NCBI GenBank assembly: GCA_002591725.1
Contig: NJAL01000006.1
Coordinates: 1-64,000 of the forward strand
DNA length: 64,000 nucleotides
DNA from: Candidatus Didemnitutus mandela
GTDB lineage: Bacteria; Verrucomicrobiota; Verrucomicrobiia; Opitutales; Opitutaceae
Direction of reading: 5' to 3'
Shown here: positions 50,383 through 61,090 of the stretch, one piece after another
Layout of the letters: each line of letters begins with the position of its first letter
Numbering within the stretch: position 1 is the stretch's first letter
The notes under the pieces: model-generated
The model's input: the letters and a program-made list of their open reading frames with translations, nothing else
Told to the model about the DNA's origin: nothing
The model's database searches: none
Position numbers and translations under genes: made by a program

Positions 50383-51297
50383 TGCAAGACCCGCGCTTCA
50401 CGGACGCCAGTGAGCACCTCTGTCACGCTCGCTGTGCTGTCGTTGGCTAACAAAGCGACCGGGTAATTGTGCATCGGGTACTTGCCATCAGGACGATACT
50501 TCTCGCGTAAGCCATTAGCGCGTAGATGCATGTAAGCGATAAGTTCGTCGCAGTCGAAAAGCTGGTCACACACGTCAATTTCAGCATCGAACAAGCCGTC
50601 AGAGTTATTGCGCAGATCAATCACGAATCCGTTGATATTGTTCTTTTTTCATGTAAGCGAGCATCATGGCAAATTCGTTGCCCGTGTGTTCGCTGAATTG
50701 CGTACTCTGATATAATCGGCACCATCGGTGCAGCAAACCATTATGGATGTTTTTCATGAAGATGCGCTACCGCTTTAACTTAAAACTACGCTCCTTGTTC
50801 TGCAAAGTTTTAAACATCGTGGTTCGGCTTGCCGCGAATCAGACGGGTGATCTTATCGAGTGCGCCGCTTTCGACGGCCTTACCATCGATTTTTTTGAGA
50901 ATGTCGGCGCACTCTCAGCCGGACTTCCCACTGTCGGCGTAATAGCGACGACTTTGCGGTCACGTTCTTCGGCTTGGATTCCCACCCCTAGTGGATTCGA
51001 TGTTGATATCCTCCTTAGTTTCATCATATTCTTTAGTGGTGAACTCGAAATGCAAATTCAGCTAGACGAATATGTACTTTAGGGCCGTCGTAGTCAACTC
51101 ATCGTAATCGGCGTAGAACTTGTTGTCATAATAGCTTTCATTCCCGATTTAGAGCACTTTACAGAATTTCCACACAGTGCAATCACTCGAGTGATCCGAC
51201 TACCAACTGAACAGCGCCGGGCTGCCGCGCCGCGAACTGCGCTATCCCGAAACCAGGCGCCACCCGCGAGGGTAATCGCAAAAAATCGTTTAAGCAC
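50379..51297 (-). pseudogene. S41-family C-terminal processing protease, decayed
   Basis: A start near GTG 51297 gives VLKRFFAITLAGGAWF, a signal peptide. Then, in mixed frames, ESYYDNKFYADYDELTTTAL, LNLHFEFTTKEYDE, the PDZ part GVGIQAEERDRKVVAITPTV plus GSPAESA, KKIDGKAVESGALDKITRLI, TQFSEHTGNEFAMMLAYMKK, NINGFVIDLRNNSDGL and PVALLANDSTASVTEVLTG, where the catalytic Ser region (here STAS) lies. These are CtpA hallmarks. At least four shifts break it and the stretch between PDZ and protease is shortened. CtpA trims periplasmic proteins. Its stop overlaps tsaD. Confidence 0.8.
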
Positions 51298-51331
51298 CCG
51301 TCTAACTGTGAGCAAATGACTAACTTTGTAA

Positions 51332-52321
51332 ATGGGTTCCTCTACAGCCACCTTTAGCGATATTTTTCCCACCGAGCCCGGGGCAACCCAGGGCGTGTCG
51401 TTTGCGCGGTTCATGGAGTTCGCGCTCTATCATCCTGAAGTCGGGTATTACCACCGGAATCGTACCCGCGTGGAGCTCCGGCAGGACACTGATTTTTATA
51501 CCGCGAGTTCATTGGGTCCGATTTTCGGCGAACTCGTGGTGGCTGGAGCCCAGCAGCTGCTCGGATGTCATTGGGCCACGGATTTTCCGTTTGTCGAAAT
51601 TGGCGCCGAACCCAGTGGAGGAATCTTAGATGGCCAGGCCAGTTCGTTTGCCCAAATACTCACTATACATGTTGGCGATCCCCTGAGGTTACCCGAACAG
51701 GCTGTGGTTTTTTCCAATGAGCTCTTCGATGCCCAGCCCTTTCACCGCATGATCTGGCGAGCGGGCGCCTGGCGTGAAACGGGTGTTGCCTGGCAGAACG
51801 AAAAGTTAATGGAAGTTGAATTGCCGGAATTTTCATCTGAAGTAGCGGCAATGCAGTCCCAACTGCCCGCCGCTGCAGCAGATGGCTACCGTCTCGATCT
51901 GCCGCTGCAGGCGACAATGCTGCTCGAGGAAATCCTCACCAAACCGTGGCGCGGGCTCTTTTTGACCTTCGATTACGGAAAATCGTGGCAAGAGTTGACA
52001 GAAGCGACGCCCCAAGGCACCGCACGAGCCTACTCGTCTCACTACCAAAAAAACGACCTGCTCGCCGCGCCTGGGAAACAGGATCTCACCTGCCATGTCT
52101 GCTGGGATTGGCTAAGCGGAGCCCTTCACCGACATGGGTTTGCCAAAGTGGCTGTAGAATCGCAGGAAAGCTTCCTTGTGCGGCACGCCGGCGCCGCTTT
52201 GGAGAGCATTGTAGCAGCCGAAGCTGGTAGCTTCAGCGCCCGGAAACAGGCCATTTTTCAATTGCTACACCCAGGCAATATGGGACAAAAATTCCAGGTA
52301 TTGAATGGATTACGCACTTAA
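51332..52321 (+). CDS. MidA/NDUFAF7-like SAM-dependent methyltransferase (PF02636)
   Basis: 329 residues. The opening GVSFARFMEFALYHPEVGYY (22-41) and DTDFYTASSLGPIFGELV (53-70) are highly typical of the COG1565 family, as is VVFSNELFDAQPFHRMIW and FLTFDYGKSWQEL. The family methylates an arginine of a complex I subunit in mitochondria; bacterial roles are less clear. The SAM-binding motif, usually ELGPGRGTLM, is here EIGAEPSGGIL, which departs from the normal glycine loop. The presence of nuoA in the window makes a complex I link imaginable only. It is divergent from the dead ctpA. Confidence 0.82.
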   Translation: MGSSTATFSDIFPTEPGATQGVSFARFMEFALYHPEVGYYHRNRTRVELRQDTDFYTASSLGPIFGELVVAGAQQLLGCHWATDFPFVEIGAEPSGGILDGQASSFAQILTIHVGDPLRLPEQAVVFSNELFDAQPFHRMIWRAGAWRETGVAWQNEKLMEVELPEFSSEVAAMQSQLPAAAADGYRLDLPLQATMLLEEILTKPWRGLFLTFDYGKSWQELTEATPQGTARAYSSHYQKNDLLAAPGKQDLTCHVCWDWLSGALHRHGFAKVAVESQESFLVRHAGAALESIVAAEAGSFSARKQAIFQLLHPGNMGQKFQVLNGLRT

Positions 52322-52396
52322 ACGGGAGATCCGAAAACACTTGAGATTTTCCTTGCAAAAGCGGATATCTGGCTTTTATAAAAAACTCAAAATATC

Positions 52397-52627
52397 ATGG
52401 CTAGAATTTGTGCAATCACAGGCAAGCGTCCCATCAAAGGGAGCATTATCAATCGCAAGGGTCAGTCCAAGAAGAGCGGCGGTATAGGCACACACATCAC
52501 CAGCAAAACAGTCCGCAAGTTCTGCTCGAACCTGCAGAAGATCCGCATCAAGACCTCCAACGGCGGCACGAAGCGCGTCTGGGTGGCCGTCAAAGCAATC
52601 AAAGCCGGTCTCGTCGAAAAAGCTTAA
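52397..52627 (+). CDS. rpmB: 50S ribosomal protein L28
   Basis: 76 residues: MARICAITGKRPIKGSIINR is the standard start, followed by THITSKTVRKFCSNLQKIRI and a basic C-terminus with VWVAVKAIKAGLVEKA. L28 joins late in large-subunit assembly. It is 75 bp downstream of the methyltransferase gene; the usual partner rpmG is elsewhere (9731). Confidence 0.97.
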   Translation: MARICAITGKRPIKGSIINRKGQSKKSGGIGTHITSKTVRKFCSNLQKIRIKTSNGGTKRVWVAVKAIKAGLVEKA

Positions 52628-52985
52628 GCACTTTATACTTTATATTTCTCTATTCCAAGCTCGCAGTCTTCCGGCTAATGATTTTTATGTGGCTACAAAA
52701 TCCTAATATTATGGATAGCGCCGCACAAATACTCCTACAGAAAGAATAGGTTCGACACGAGCTGAGCCTCTCGTTTAGCTCACGCATACTTCAAAGTCCT
52801 TTGCACAGGCTTTCTCGGCAACGCATGTAACTTCTAGCGGCACGACCAGATGGAGTAAAGACCAATCGACTACCGTGTATCGCACAATCAGCCACAGCCA
52901 GCCAGTCTTCGATTTGAAGCCAATGCGCAATCATACGGCTGTGCATTGCACAGTTTAGTTGGAATCGTTAGATAGTCCAATCTGT
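52628..52985. other. Gap between rpmB and murJ, nothing recognised
   Basis: The two genes converge here. I see no long stem-loop, RNA or coding remnant that I can name in these 358 bases. Confidence 0.5.
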
Positions 52986-54560
52986 TTAATTATTCCGCCG
53001 CAGCAAGCGCACGGCCACTTGGCCAAACTCCTTGCTCCCTTCTACACGTAGCGCCAGCAGCGTTAAACCGTAAACTGTCATGCCCGCAGGAATCAGCCCA
53101 AGTACGGCCCACCAGTCCGCGCACCGCCCGCACCCCAACGTTTGAATGAGATGCCAGCCCAGCGCCACTAGCACGCTCATGATGGCCGTCGCGATGAGAA
53201 TTTTTAAAATAGTGGGCCAGAGCACACCGAAGTGCATTCCAGGGATTTTTTTCGCAAGCGCTCGCTGCAACAGCACCGCCTGCAGCATCACCGCGCTTGT
53301 ACTCGCGATTACGAGGCCAGGCGCACCCAGCCAGTTTTTCAACAGGAGGCTTAGCGAAATATTCGCGAGGAAATCGACCGCCGCGATCCGTACCGGCGTA
53401 GCCGTGTCTTTCACTGAATAGAAGGCACGGATCGTTAAGTTTACGACAGAAAAAAATGGCATGCCGATCACAAAGAGCATCAGCAGCGAAGCCATCGTCT
53501 GCGTATTTTTCGCCGTGAAAGCGCCGCGCTCGTAAAGCAACCGCACGATCGGCTCGTTAAGAAGCGCCAAGCCGGCCGCAGCCGGCACGGTGATAATCAG
53601 AACCAACCGCAATCCTCTGTGGAAATCCACCGCCATCTCGAAAAAATTCTGCTCCGCCGCATGTTTAGCCAAAAGCGGATATATCACGGTCGAGGTGGCG
53701 ACGGCAAACACGCCGATCGGCAGTTCTATAAGTCGATTCGCATAGAACAGCATCGTTGCCGAGGATACCGCAAGCGAAAAGGCCAGCATGCGCGACACGA
53801 AGGTGTTGATCTGGTAAATCGCCGTGCCAAAAAGGCCAGGGACCATCAAACGGGCTATTTGGCGCACCCCCGGTGCCAGCTGCAAAGCAAAGCGTGGCCT
53901 CCAGCCGAGCCGAATCAGCACGACCGCCGGCACCGTCATCTGGAAAAATCCACCGATCAATACACCGAAGCACACCCAGTAGACCTCGCCAAGCGGCGTA
54001 CTCGCAAAATGTAAACCCGCACCGGCAAGCGAGAGAATTGTAGCAATGTTCAGCCAAACCGACGAAAGCGCCGGCTCGGTGAAACGCTTCAACACGTTCA
54101 GGGTCGCATTGAACGCCGCCGCGAAGCAGACAAACGCGAGATACGGAAACATTAGCGCCGTGAGATCGGCGGCCAGATACCACTTTGCCTCATGTCCGGA
54201 CAGGAGCCGCGACTGGCTGAAAACCACCATCGCCGCCACCACGAGTGTCGTTGTGATCATCGTTAGCCAGCTCACCACGAGATTTAGGAGTTGAAACGCG
54301 CCACCTTCGCCGCGATCGCGCAGCTCTTCCTGTAAGGTTGGTATAAAAGCAGCCGTCAGCGCGCCTTCGCCCAATAGTCGCCGGAAAAGATTTGGCAGGC
54401 TGAATGCAGTCAGAAACGCGTCGTTGAAGACGCTGCCGCCAAAAGCTGCCGCACCCAACTGGTCGCGCACGAGGCCAAGGATTCGCGACGCCACCGTCAC
54501 GACCGCCACGCCCCCTATGGTTTTCAAGCTCTTGAACACAGACTTCGTTGTACGGCTCAC
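52986..54560 (-). CDS. murJ: Lipid II flippase MurJ
   Basis: About 524 residues from GTG 54560 (VSRTTKSVFKSLKTIGGVAV); the frame is open to 54638 and a longer start cannot be excluded. Fourteen hydrophobic helices; conserved MurJ segments are VASRILGLVRDQLGAAAFGG, DAFLTAFSLPNLFRRLLGEG, ALTAAFIP and RAFYSVKDTATPVRIAA. The charged residues in the central cavity appear kept (RxLGLVRD Arg/Asp). It flips lipid II across the inner membrane for peptidoglycan synthesis, linking uppS and mrdA of this window. Confidence 0.95.
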   Translation of the reverse strand: MSRTTKSVFKSLKTIGGVAVVTVASRILGLVRDQLGAAAFGGSVFNDAFLTAFSLPNLFRRLLGEGALTAAFIPTLQEELRDRGEGGAFQLLNLVVSWLTMITTTLVVAAMVVFSQSRLLSGHEAKWYLAADLTALMFPYLAFVCFAAAFNATLNVLKRFTEPALSSVWLNIATILSLAGAGLHFASTPLGEVYWVCFGVLIGGFFQMTVPAVVLIRLGWRPRFALQLAPGVRQIARLMVPGLFGTAIYQINTFVSRMLAFSLAVSSATMLFYANRLIELPIGVFAVATSTVIYPLLAKHAAEQNFFEMAVDFHRGLRLVLIITVPAAAGLALLNEPIVRLLYERGAFTAKNTQTMASLLMLFVIGMPFFSVVNLTIRAFYSVKDTATPVRIAAVDFLANISLSLLLKNWLGAPGLVIASTSAVMLQAVLLQRALAKKIPGMHFGVLWPTILKILIATAIMSVLVALGWHLIQTLGCGRCADWWAVLGLIPAGMTVYGLTLLALRVEGSKEFGQVAVRLLRRNN

Positions 54561-54639
54561 GGAACCGCCCGAGGTAATCTCCAACACATCACCTTGAGTC
54601 GTGAGCCGCAGCCACTTTGGCCAAACGCCACCTGCCATG

Positions 54640-55240
54640 CGTCAGGTACCAGGACCTGCAGAATCAAATACCGCGTCATCCAAACGCCAAAATAGAAAAA
54701 CTTGTATAGCGGACAAGAGTCAAGGTAATCCTTTTCCGGAACAAAAGTATCACCACCGTTCGCTTTCTCGAATGATCCCACGGTCAGGAAAGTAATCCCC
54801 CCCGGTCAGTCCCATCACGATAAAGCCACAAATGGAGGTAATCTGGAATTGACTTATCCAACAGCCGAAGATTTGGAGTCTTCAAGATTACCCAGGTCGA
54901 TTTCTTTTCGGGCTTATCTTTTGATCTTTTCGCCGCACCCGTTGCTGGCGTTTTTCGCACCAGGAGCGATGGTCCCCACAAATTGAGATTCAGATCGGGA
55001 AATGCCGCCTCGCCGCCACTCGCGAGCAACTTTCCCTTGGCCTCAAGCGTCGCCACGGAAATTCCGCTGGTATTCCCGGGAGATAAATAGACGACTCCAA
55101 AAGCTGACTCCTTCGGCAACTCGCGCACGAACTTCACAAGCTTGAAGACCAGAGGAAGTGCGCCCATCAACAGCCTGAGCGCAGCTCCCAAAACGCCCCC
55201 AAGATGTTGGGGCCACAGAGAGCTTTGTGAATCTTTTTGT
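54640..55240 (-). pseudogene. Unrecognised membrane/periplasmic protein, C-terminus shifted
   Basis: A 135-codon open frame (55191-54784) begins MGAALRLLMGALPLVFKLVK, a hydrophobic anchor. It continues with ELPKESAFGVVYLSPGNTSG, GGEAAFPDLNLNLWGPSLLV and LDKSIPDYLHLWLYRDGTDR. Text in the next frames goes on sensibly (YFPDRGIIRESERWYFCSGK) up to about 54640, so the true end was displaced by one or two shifts. Upstream, 55240-55330 holds a GGCCGA/TCGGCC hairpin (55289-55307) followed by a T-rich stretch on the plus strand. Family unknown. Confidence 0.4.
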
Positions 55241-55579
55241 CTAGCATAGGCCGATCCAGCTGCTAGTGGCCGAATACTTTTCGCTTTCGGCCGAATTCGA
55301 ATCGGCCATCTTCTTTTTTGCCAACACTAGACTTTCTATAATCCATGATGTAAAATTTGGATCGATTTATTAACAATCAGCCTAGCGCCTCCCAAATCCA
55401 AAAATCTTACGAAACAAGCCTTGTACGTTACATTTCGCATACTCGTATTCTTAGGTTAGCATAGGTAACGAGAGCGAGATGAAAATCCGTGCCTTTCGAA
55501 TTGGCAAAATCTCTTCTCTCTTGTGGTTCACACTATCCATTTGCCAGGTCGGATTCCATCGCAAAAATTCTGCTACCAC

Positions 55580-56461
55580 ATGGATTTTGCAGTTCAGTTC
55601 GAAGCCTATCGTCAGGAAATCGAAGCCGCAATCGACCGCTTTTTGCCCGCGGCCAAAACAAAACCGGAGCGCCTGCACGAAGCCATGCGCTATGCGATGC
55701 TCGGCGGCGGGAAGCGCCTGCGTCCTATCCTCGCGCTCGCTGCTGCCGATCTCTTCCACCGGGAAAACGACCCACTTCCCGCCGCCGTTGCCATCGAATG
55801 TGTACACACATACTCGCTCGTCCACGACGATCTGCCGGCAATGGACAACGACGACCTGCGCCACGGCCGACCGGCCGTCCACAAGCACTACGACGAAGCC
55901 ACCGCAATCCTCGTCGGCGATGCCCTTCAAGAGCATGCGTTTTCACTGCTCGCGTTCCACTACCAGGACACCCCCAGCATTGCTGCCCGCCTCGTAGCCG
56001 AACTGGCGACAGCCGCCGGCAGCAGTGAACTTGTCGGCGGACAGATGGCCGATCTTCTAGCAGAAAAGAAAGCCAACGTCTCCGCAGCCGAACTCGACTT
56101 CATCCACGCCAATAAAACCGCTGCCATGGTGCGCGCTGCCCTTTACCTCGGCGGCGTGGCCGGCGGCGCCTCAACGTCAGATCTCGCCCGGCTCGCCACC
56201 GCCGGCCGCTCGCTCGGACTTGCCTTCCAAATCGTCGACGACATCCTCGACGTCACCGCCGACAGCGCTACGCTCGGTAAAACCGCCGGTAAGGATAAAA
56301 AAGCCGACAAAACCACCTATGTCAAATTGCACGGTCTCGAAGCCTCGCGTCGTTTTGTCCACCAGCACACCGCAAACGCGTTAAAAGCCTTGGCAGAGCT
56401 TCCCAGCACCAGCCGTTTTTTGCATGAACTCGTCGAGTCCATGGCGGTCCGGGAAAGCTGA
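55580..56461 (+). CDS. ispA: Polyprenyl (farnesyl/geranyl) diphosphate synthase
   Basis: 293 residues from ATG 55580. First Asp-rich motif DDLPAMDNDD (83-92), with the GGGKRLRP substrate segment (42-49); second Asp-rich motif FQIVDDILD (near 215-223) and GKTAGKDKKADKTTYVKLHG. The D-D-x4-D spacing of the first motif and the length fit bacterial short-chain IspA-type enzymes, so farnesyl diphosphate is the likely product. It feeds uppS. Its 3' end abuts decayed DNA. Confidence 0.94.
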   Translation: MDFAVQFEAYRQEIEAAIDRFLPAAKTKPERLHEAMRYAMLGGGKRLRPILALAAADLFHRENDPLPAAVAIECVHTYSLVHDDLPAMDNDDLRHGRPAVHKHYDEATAILVGDALQEHAFSLLAFHYQDTPSIAARLVAELATAAGSSELVGGQMADLLAEKKANVSAAELDFIHANKTAAMVRAALYLGGVAGGASTSDLARLATAGRSLGLAFQIVDDILDVTADSATLGKTAGKDKKADKTTYVKLHGLEASRRFVHQHTANALKALAELPSTSRFLHELVESMAVRES

Positions 56462-59400
56462 TCGTCATGACCAGCCAGCGCGAGGGCCATCTTCTTTGGA
56501 AAACCGAGTTTCTCTAGCAGATCATCGCGCACCTAACGCAAGGTTTTGTCGTTCTCCGACACCAGCAGTGAGTCGTAGTGGGCGGCCAGTTTCTACTCAG
56601 ACCGATGCACGCCGGGCAAGCCCGGAAACCTCCAGAGTTCCTATATCAAGCGTAGGCTTCCCGGAAAATCATGTAAGGACGTTCTGTATTCTACAAAAGC
56701 CATAGCGGATCGGATACGCAGCAAAATTTTTCGCCAATTGTTTGCCGACTTTGGCAGGGGGACTAGCCAGGAAGCCAGCTTTGAAACACGGAAATCGGAC
56801 ATCCTATGTCGCTGCAGCCAAGGCCAAATAAGAAAGGATAACGTCCACTGGGCCAGTGCAGGTTTTATCTTCAATGTAAGCCGTGTAAATAGTTAGTCAA
56901 AAACATCTCTGCTGCATGGCTGGTCTCCCTCAATAGGTAGCCAAAGCATCTCGTTTGTTCATCGGACGGCGCGTGTAGAACTCGCAATATTCCTAACCAC
57001 GTCTTCTTGAACGCAGGATCATCGTAAAAGCTGGATTGCGTTCCGCGCGTGCTTCCACCAAGCAGAAAGCCGCGGACAAATGTAAAACGAAAATACCACC
57101 GGACGCGACTTTCGCAAAAGAACCAGCTTCGAGGCTGAAGTTCGCAGCGTCAGTGAAAAATTTCTGCCGCTGCGCAGTGACACTATGTATGATCTCGAAG
57201 AAGCACTCGTACATTTTCGATTCTGCCAGTTCGCTCCGATTCGGTGAGCCACACCACGGTTAGCGCTCCCAAGTTCGTGCCAAAACCTGAGGAAATCTTC
57301 GCCTTGTTCAGATCGAGCGTCATGGCACGATCCGAAACCTTGCTATTTTCTTGGATCGTGCAAAGCGCGCGCCGACTCCACTTGTTCGCACATAAGATCG
57401 ACCCACCGCTCCGCGGCCGTGAGATAGTGATAATAGCACCAGTTCGCCGCATTGCTAATACTCAGCAGCTTTGCACTGAAAAGCCCAATAAGAGGACATC
57501 GTGTCGCGAAGTAGGGCAACACAAAACAGCCTTTGGGATGGACGTTAGCCCCAACCCGTGCGACGTGTCATTGCCTCGAAAAACTGAGGGAGGCTTGCTC
57601 TGCACGGTGTTCAGGGAAAATAACTAGAAGTCGATCGAAAGCTCGGAGTTGCCCCAAACAAAATCACCGACGCCGTAACGCCACTCGTAGTGGTTCGTAT
57701 CGCAAGTATGCATCACGTCACCGTAGCCTCCCAATACCGCCAGCGCTCGCCGCGCTATCTGAGATAATAATTAAAATTGTCTGTCAGCTGCTACTCAATC
57801 GCCTTACGGACCTGGTTTGAGCAATCAAGCCAGTGCCCAGACTTCGCAAGAATGTAGGTATGCCAGCGTGCCAGCGTGGCCATCAACACGAACAACTTAC
57901 GCACGGTCTCGGCGAGTTCGACAAGCTTTTCCAGAAACGGGGTCACCGGCAGCGCCCAGAAAAAAGTTCGCTTGTACACGCCACACCTTCGTGGTTCGTC
58001 GAAATCAGACTCATAATGACTCATAATTCTAGCTGGTTGTTTTTAGTCCCTCCAGTTGCTTGGCTTAGCTGTCCTCGGCCATTTAGTCGTAGTAGCCACG
58101 CAAATCCATCGGCACGGTTTCGAGTGGGGCCAGAGTAAAACTATGATTTCAACCTTTCCCACAATCGCTTCGAAGACCTTGAGCTCGGCTGGATAGTTTT
58201 TTCAGAAATTCCAGGTCCAAAGGGCGGCTCGACTGTCGAACACGCCGATATAAATCTGCCCATCCGCTCCTTCGCCACGCACAGAGCTCAGCCAAGCGTA
58301 GCCAGCCAGGCTTGATGCGTTTCCAAATCTCAAAGCCGCCCTAGATCGATTGAAAAAGCTTTCAGTTACCGAAAGCCGACACAAATTGGAGCTGGCTCGA
58401 AGCGATCTTTTCCAAAATATCGAGCAGCTGTGTGACGCGTTCGACCAGCTGAGCTTCGCGCATCGCTTTGCCGATATCGCATTGCAGGCCCGTAACCCTG
58501 CGGACTGTCTCCGGGAAGAGGCTAGCTTCCTGCCCCGAAAAACGAAGATGCCGGCTGTAGAGCTCTACAGCACAATGACACTTCGAACCGATTACAAGAT
58601 CAGCAACGAAATTCTACTTTTATCGACTTCTAGAACGACCATGTGCGATAAGCAAACCGCATCGCTAACCGCATAAAGTTAAAAACGTAAAATAAATGCC
58701 AACCATTTCCGGTCACCATGCGCAATGGGCCTTTCAGCTCTCACCACAGACCAGCTCGCTTTGTTCAAGCACCACTCGAGGGCCATCCCTGCCAATTTCC
58801 CCAGCAAGCTCCGCAGCCGCCACCCCGCCAATCCAGGCGGTTCTTGAGCTGCAGCGCGAGCCGGCTATTTTGCAGAACTATTTTCTCGCTGCACTGTATT
58901 CGCAGCACCAAGACACAGCCATTTTCGGGGAAACAGGCCTGCACCACACCGGAATCGAACACGACTTCGTTCGCAAATCCGCTCGCGAAAAGCGAGTTGG
59001 CCTGCTCGCGACGGTATTCCTGATGGAACTGCAAGGACATAGCTCACGGGCGCAGCTAGGATAGGTACACGCCTTTTCAATTTCAACGAACTGTCGAGCC
59101 AATAAAGCTAACAGCTAGGTTTGAAGCGCGATCGACGCCCCGCCACTGCTCGCACAGTGGAAAGGAAATTTCTGGGCAACATTTCCCGCGCAGCCAACAC
59201 ACCCCCCCGTAGTTTCCGGAACCGCAACGGAAACATAGCCCATCGAGCCAGCCTATGGGAAAACCACCCAGGACAACGGCCAGTTCCAAAAAAACGCCGG
59301 CAATTTTTAAACAGGCAACCAGCGGCTGGCCAACTCTGTTGGCAGCGGTAAACAAATCCCCAACGGGACAGTGGAACCATGGGCAAGGCGATCGACAGCT

Positions 59401-60560
59401 CAGACGAGATGGAAAATTCACCGCAACTCTCTGAGAAATCCGACTACTAATTCAGGGCTGGGCTGCTGGGCATCACATCAGCCATGTGTTTTCACCAACG
59501 CTAGCAGGAAAGCGTCTGCGCAATAGCGGTCCAACACGCCTTGTCCTAAATTTTGATATAGCCGAAAAGCTGACGGATGCCTAGATACAGAAAAATAGAG
59601 TAATTGTGCCATCCTTTTTATCTTCAAGGGCTGCTCGAGGTTGGCGCAGATGGGACGATGACATTGACATTTATATTCCGTTTTCTGTCCGGTGTTCGAG
59701 TACATAGCAAGGGCTTTGTGAATCATAGGAATTTTTCAGGGACAAAAACGAAAACGAACATTTGGTAGCGTGGTTTCCAAAGCACAACACTTCCAGCCTT
59801 CCCCGCAACGGAACAGGCCGAGAATTCCCCGGAAAAATCGGAGTGATGGGTTCCCCGTTGCACCCGAGCCTAATTAGAAATTTCCTGCATCCACAGCTCA
59901 TTTTCCATGCCTATCCCTACACTGCTGCACTTGGCATGCTCGCTCGGGCTATTCCAAACAACTGTGTCCGATGCATTCAGCGGTTCCCCCCGCGTCAGAG
60001 CAGAAGCAGCAGAACCGCATTCGCGTTGCCGCCAAAGCAGTTAATTAAAAATTAAACTACTAACTGTAAACACTATGCCGTTTTGAAAACGTTCAAAAGG
60101 ATGGGAATTTCGCGGGGTGTTAGTTAGCAGCCCTCGAGATGCTGGAACCAGAACGACCCTCACTAAGCGCGCATTATAACGAAAGACTGCTTCTGGGCAT
60201 TACCGTGCAACGCCAACTAACTCGGTTTCGAAGCAGAGCGACTTCAAATACGGGCCCGAAAGCATGCGCTTCAGCGGTCTCGACACCATCCTTACAACGT
60301 GGTATCCAAAGCCTGATCCTCCTCCCAGTCTCCGGCTTTCCAGATTCGCTACGGTCTGAGCTGACAGCGCTACACAACCATCTTATCGACCACCAGGCGT
60401 TGCACTGCATGTGCTCCGAGCACTATCGCTCCCGCTCCATGGTCATACCTCTTCAGATCTTGTATCGCCAGGGCTACCGTTGTTCCAGCCTGTTCATGGA
60501 AATTTCGACCGACAAGCGCCTGCAATTTCGCTAGGAGAGGAACTTCTCTAGCGCTACAAA
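56462..60560. other. Decayed region, no intact gene
   Basis: About 4.1 kb where all frames are short. Protein-like minus-strand fragments include VRDDLLEKLGFPKKMALALA near 56530, DLNKAKISSGFGTNLGALTV near 57320, GVGDFVWGNSELSIDF near 57650 and EAQLVERVTQLLDILEKIAS near 58430. They show that several dead genes pointed to the minus strand, facing ispA. I could not name any of them. No tRNA, IS element or CRISPR was noticed. Confidence 0.4.
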
Positions 60561-61090
60561 AATACCTACCCAACATCATCGATGTGCCGCCGCTCCGACA
60601 GTCAGAAGTTGGCCGCCAAAGTTTTGGAACATGGTTCGAGAAATACGGCCCCCGGTGTCGCGGCCAGCCACTTCCCCAAAGCGGTTACGTAGATGACAAA
60701 CTTCAGCGCCCAAGCTACAAGCTACGAAGACGTACGGTTTCGTTTGTCTGAATGCCCTGCTCACGAGTGGAAACTCGTACAACCCTAGACCTGCGCTCGC
60801 AGCAGTATTATCCGCAGCTAAGGCACTAACCTTAGCTGTACGCGACCTTATGTCGTTTCGTCAGGAGGCCGCCGATTCTTTTAGTCTCTTCGCCGGTGTT
60901 TTGGTCGTGCTGCACGTGCGAATGCGAGTCGTCGTTGTAACCGAATTGCATGGCCACAAAGTCGTCGGACTTCAGCATTTGCTTCACGTAATCCCAGCAA
61001 TCCTAAGTCAAGTAGGTATGGCTGTCAGGCCAGCTATCGCGCGGTTCACCAGATTGATTTTGGACAGACCAAACTAGAATGACAACAAAT
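60560..61090 (-). pseudogene. Rhamnogalacturonan acetylesterase-like SGNH hydrolase (CE12-like), decayed
   Basis: Minus-strand pieces in family order: LVNRAIAGLTAIPT (block I neighbour, like VVNRAIGGRSSRTF), WDYVKQMLKSDDFVAMQFGY then NDDSHSHVQHDQNTGEETKR and IGGLLTKRHKVAYS, which match the GDYVxIQFGHND hallmark and the GTGEET loop of CE12 enzymes. The Asn-Asp pair of the oxyanion site is kept as YND instead of HND. Afterwards the frame shifts repeatedly (ALGKWLAATPGAVFLE). This family removes acetyl groups from pectin side chains outside the cell. Confidence 0.6.
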
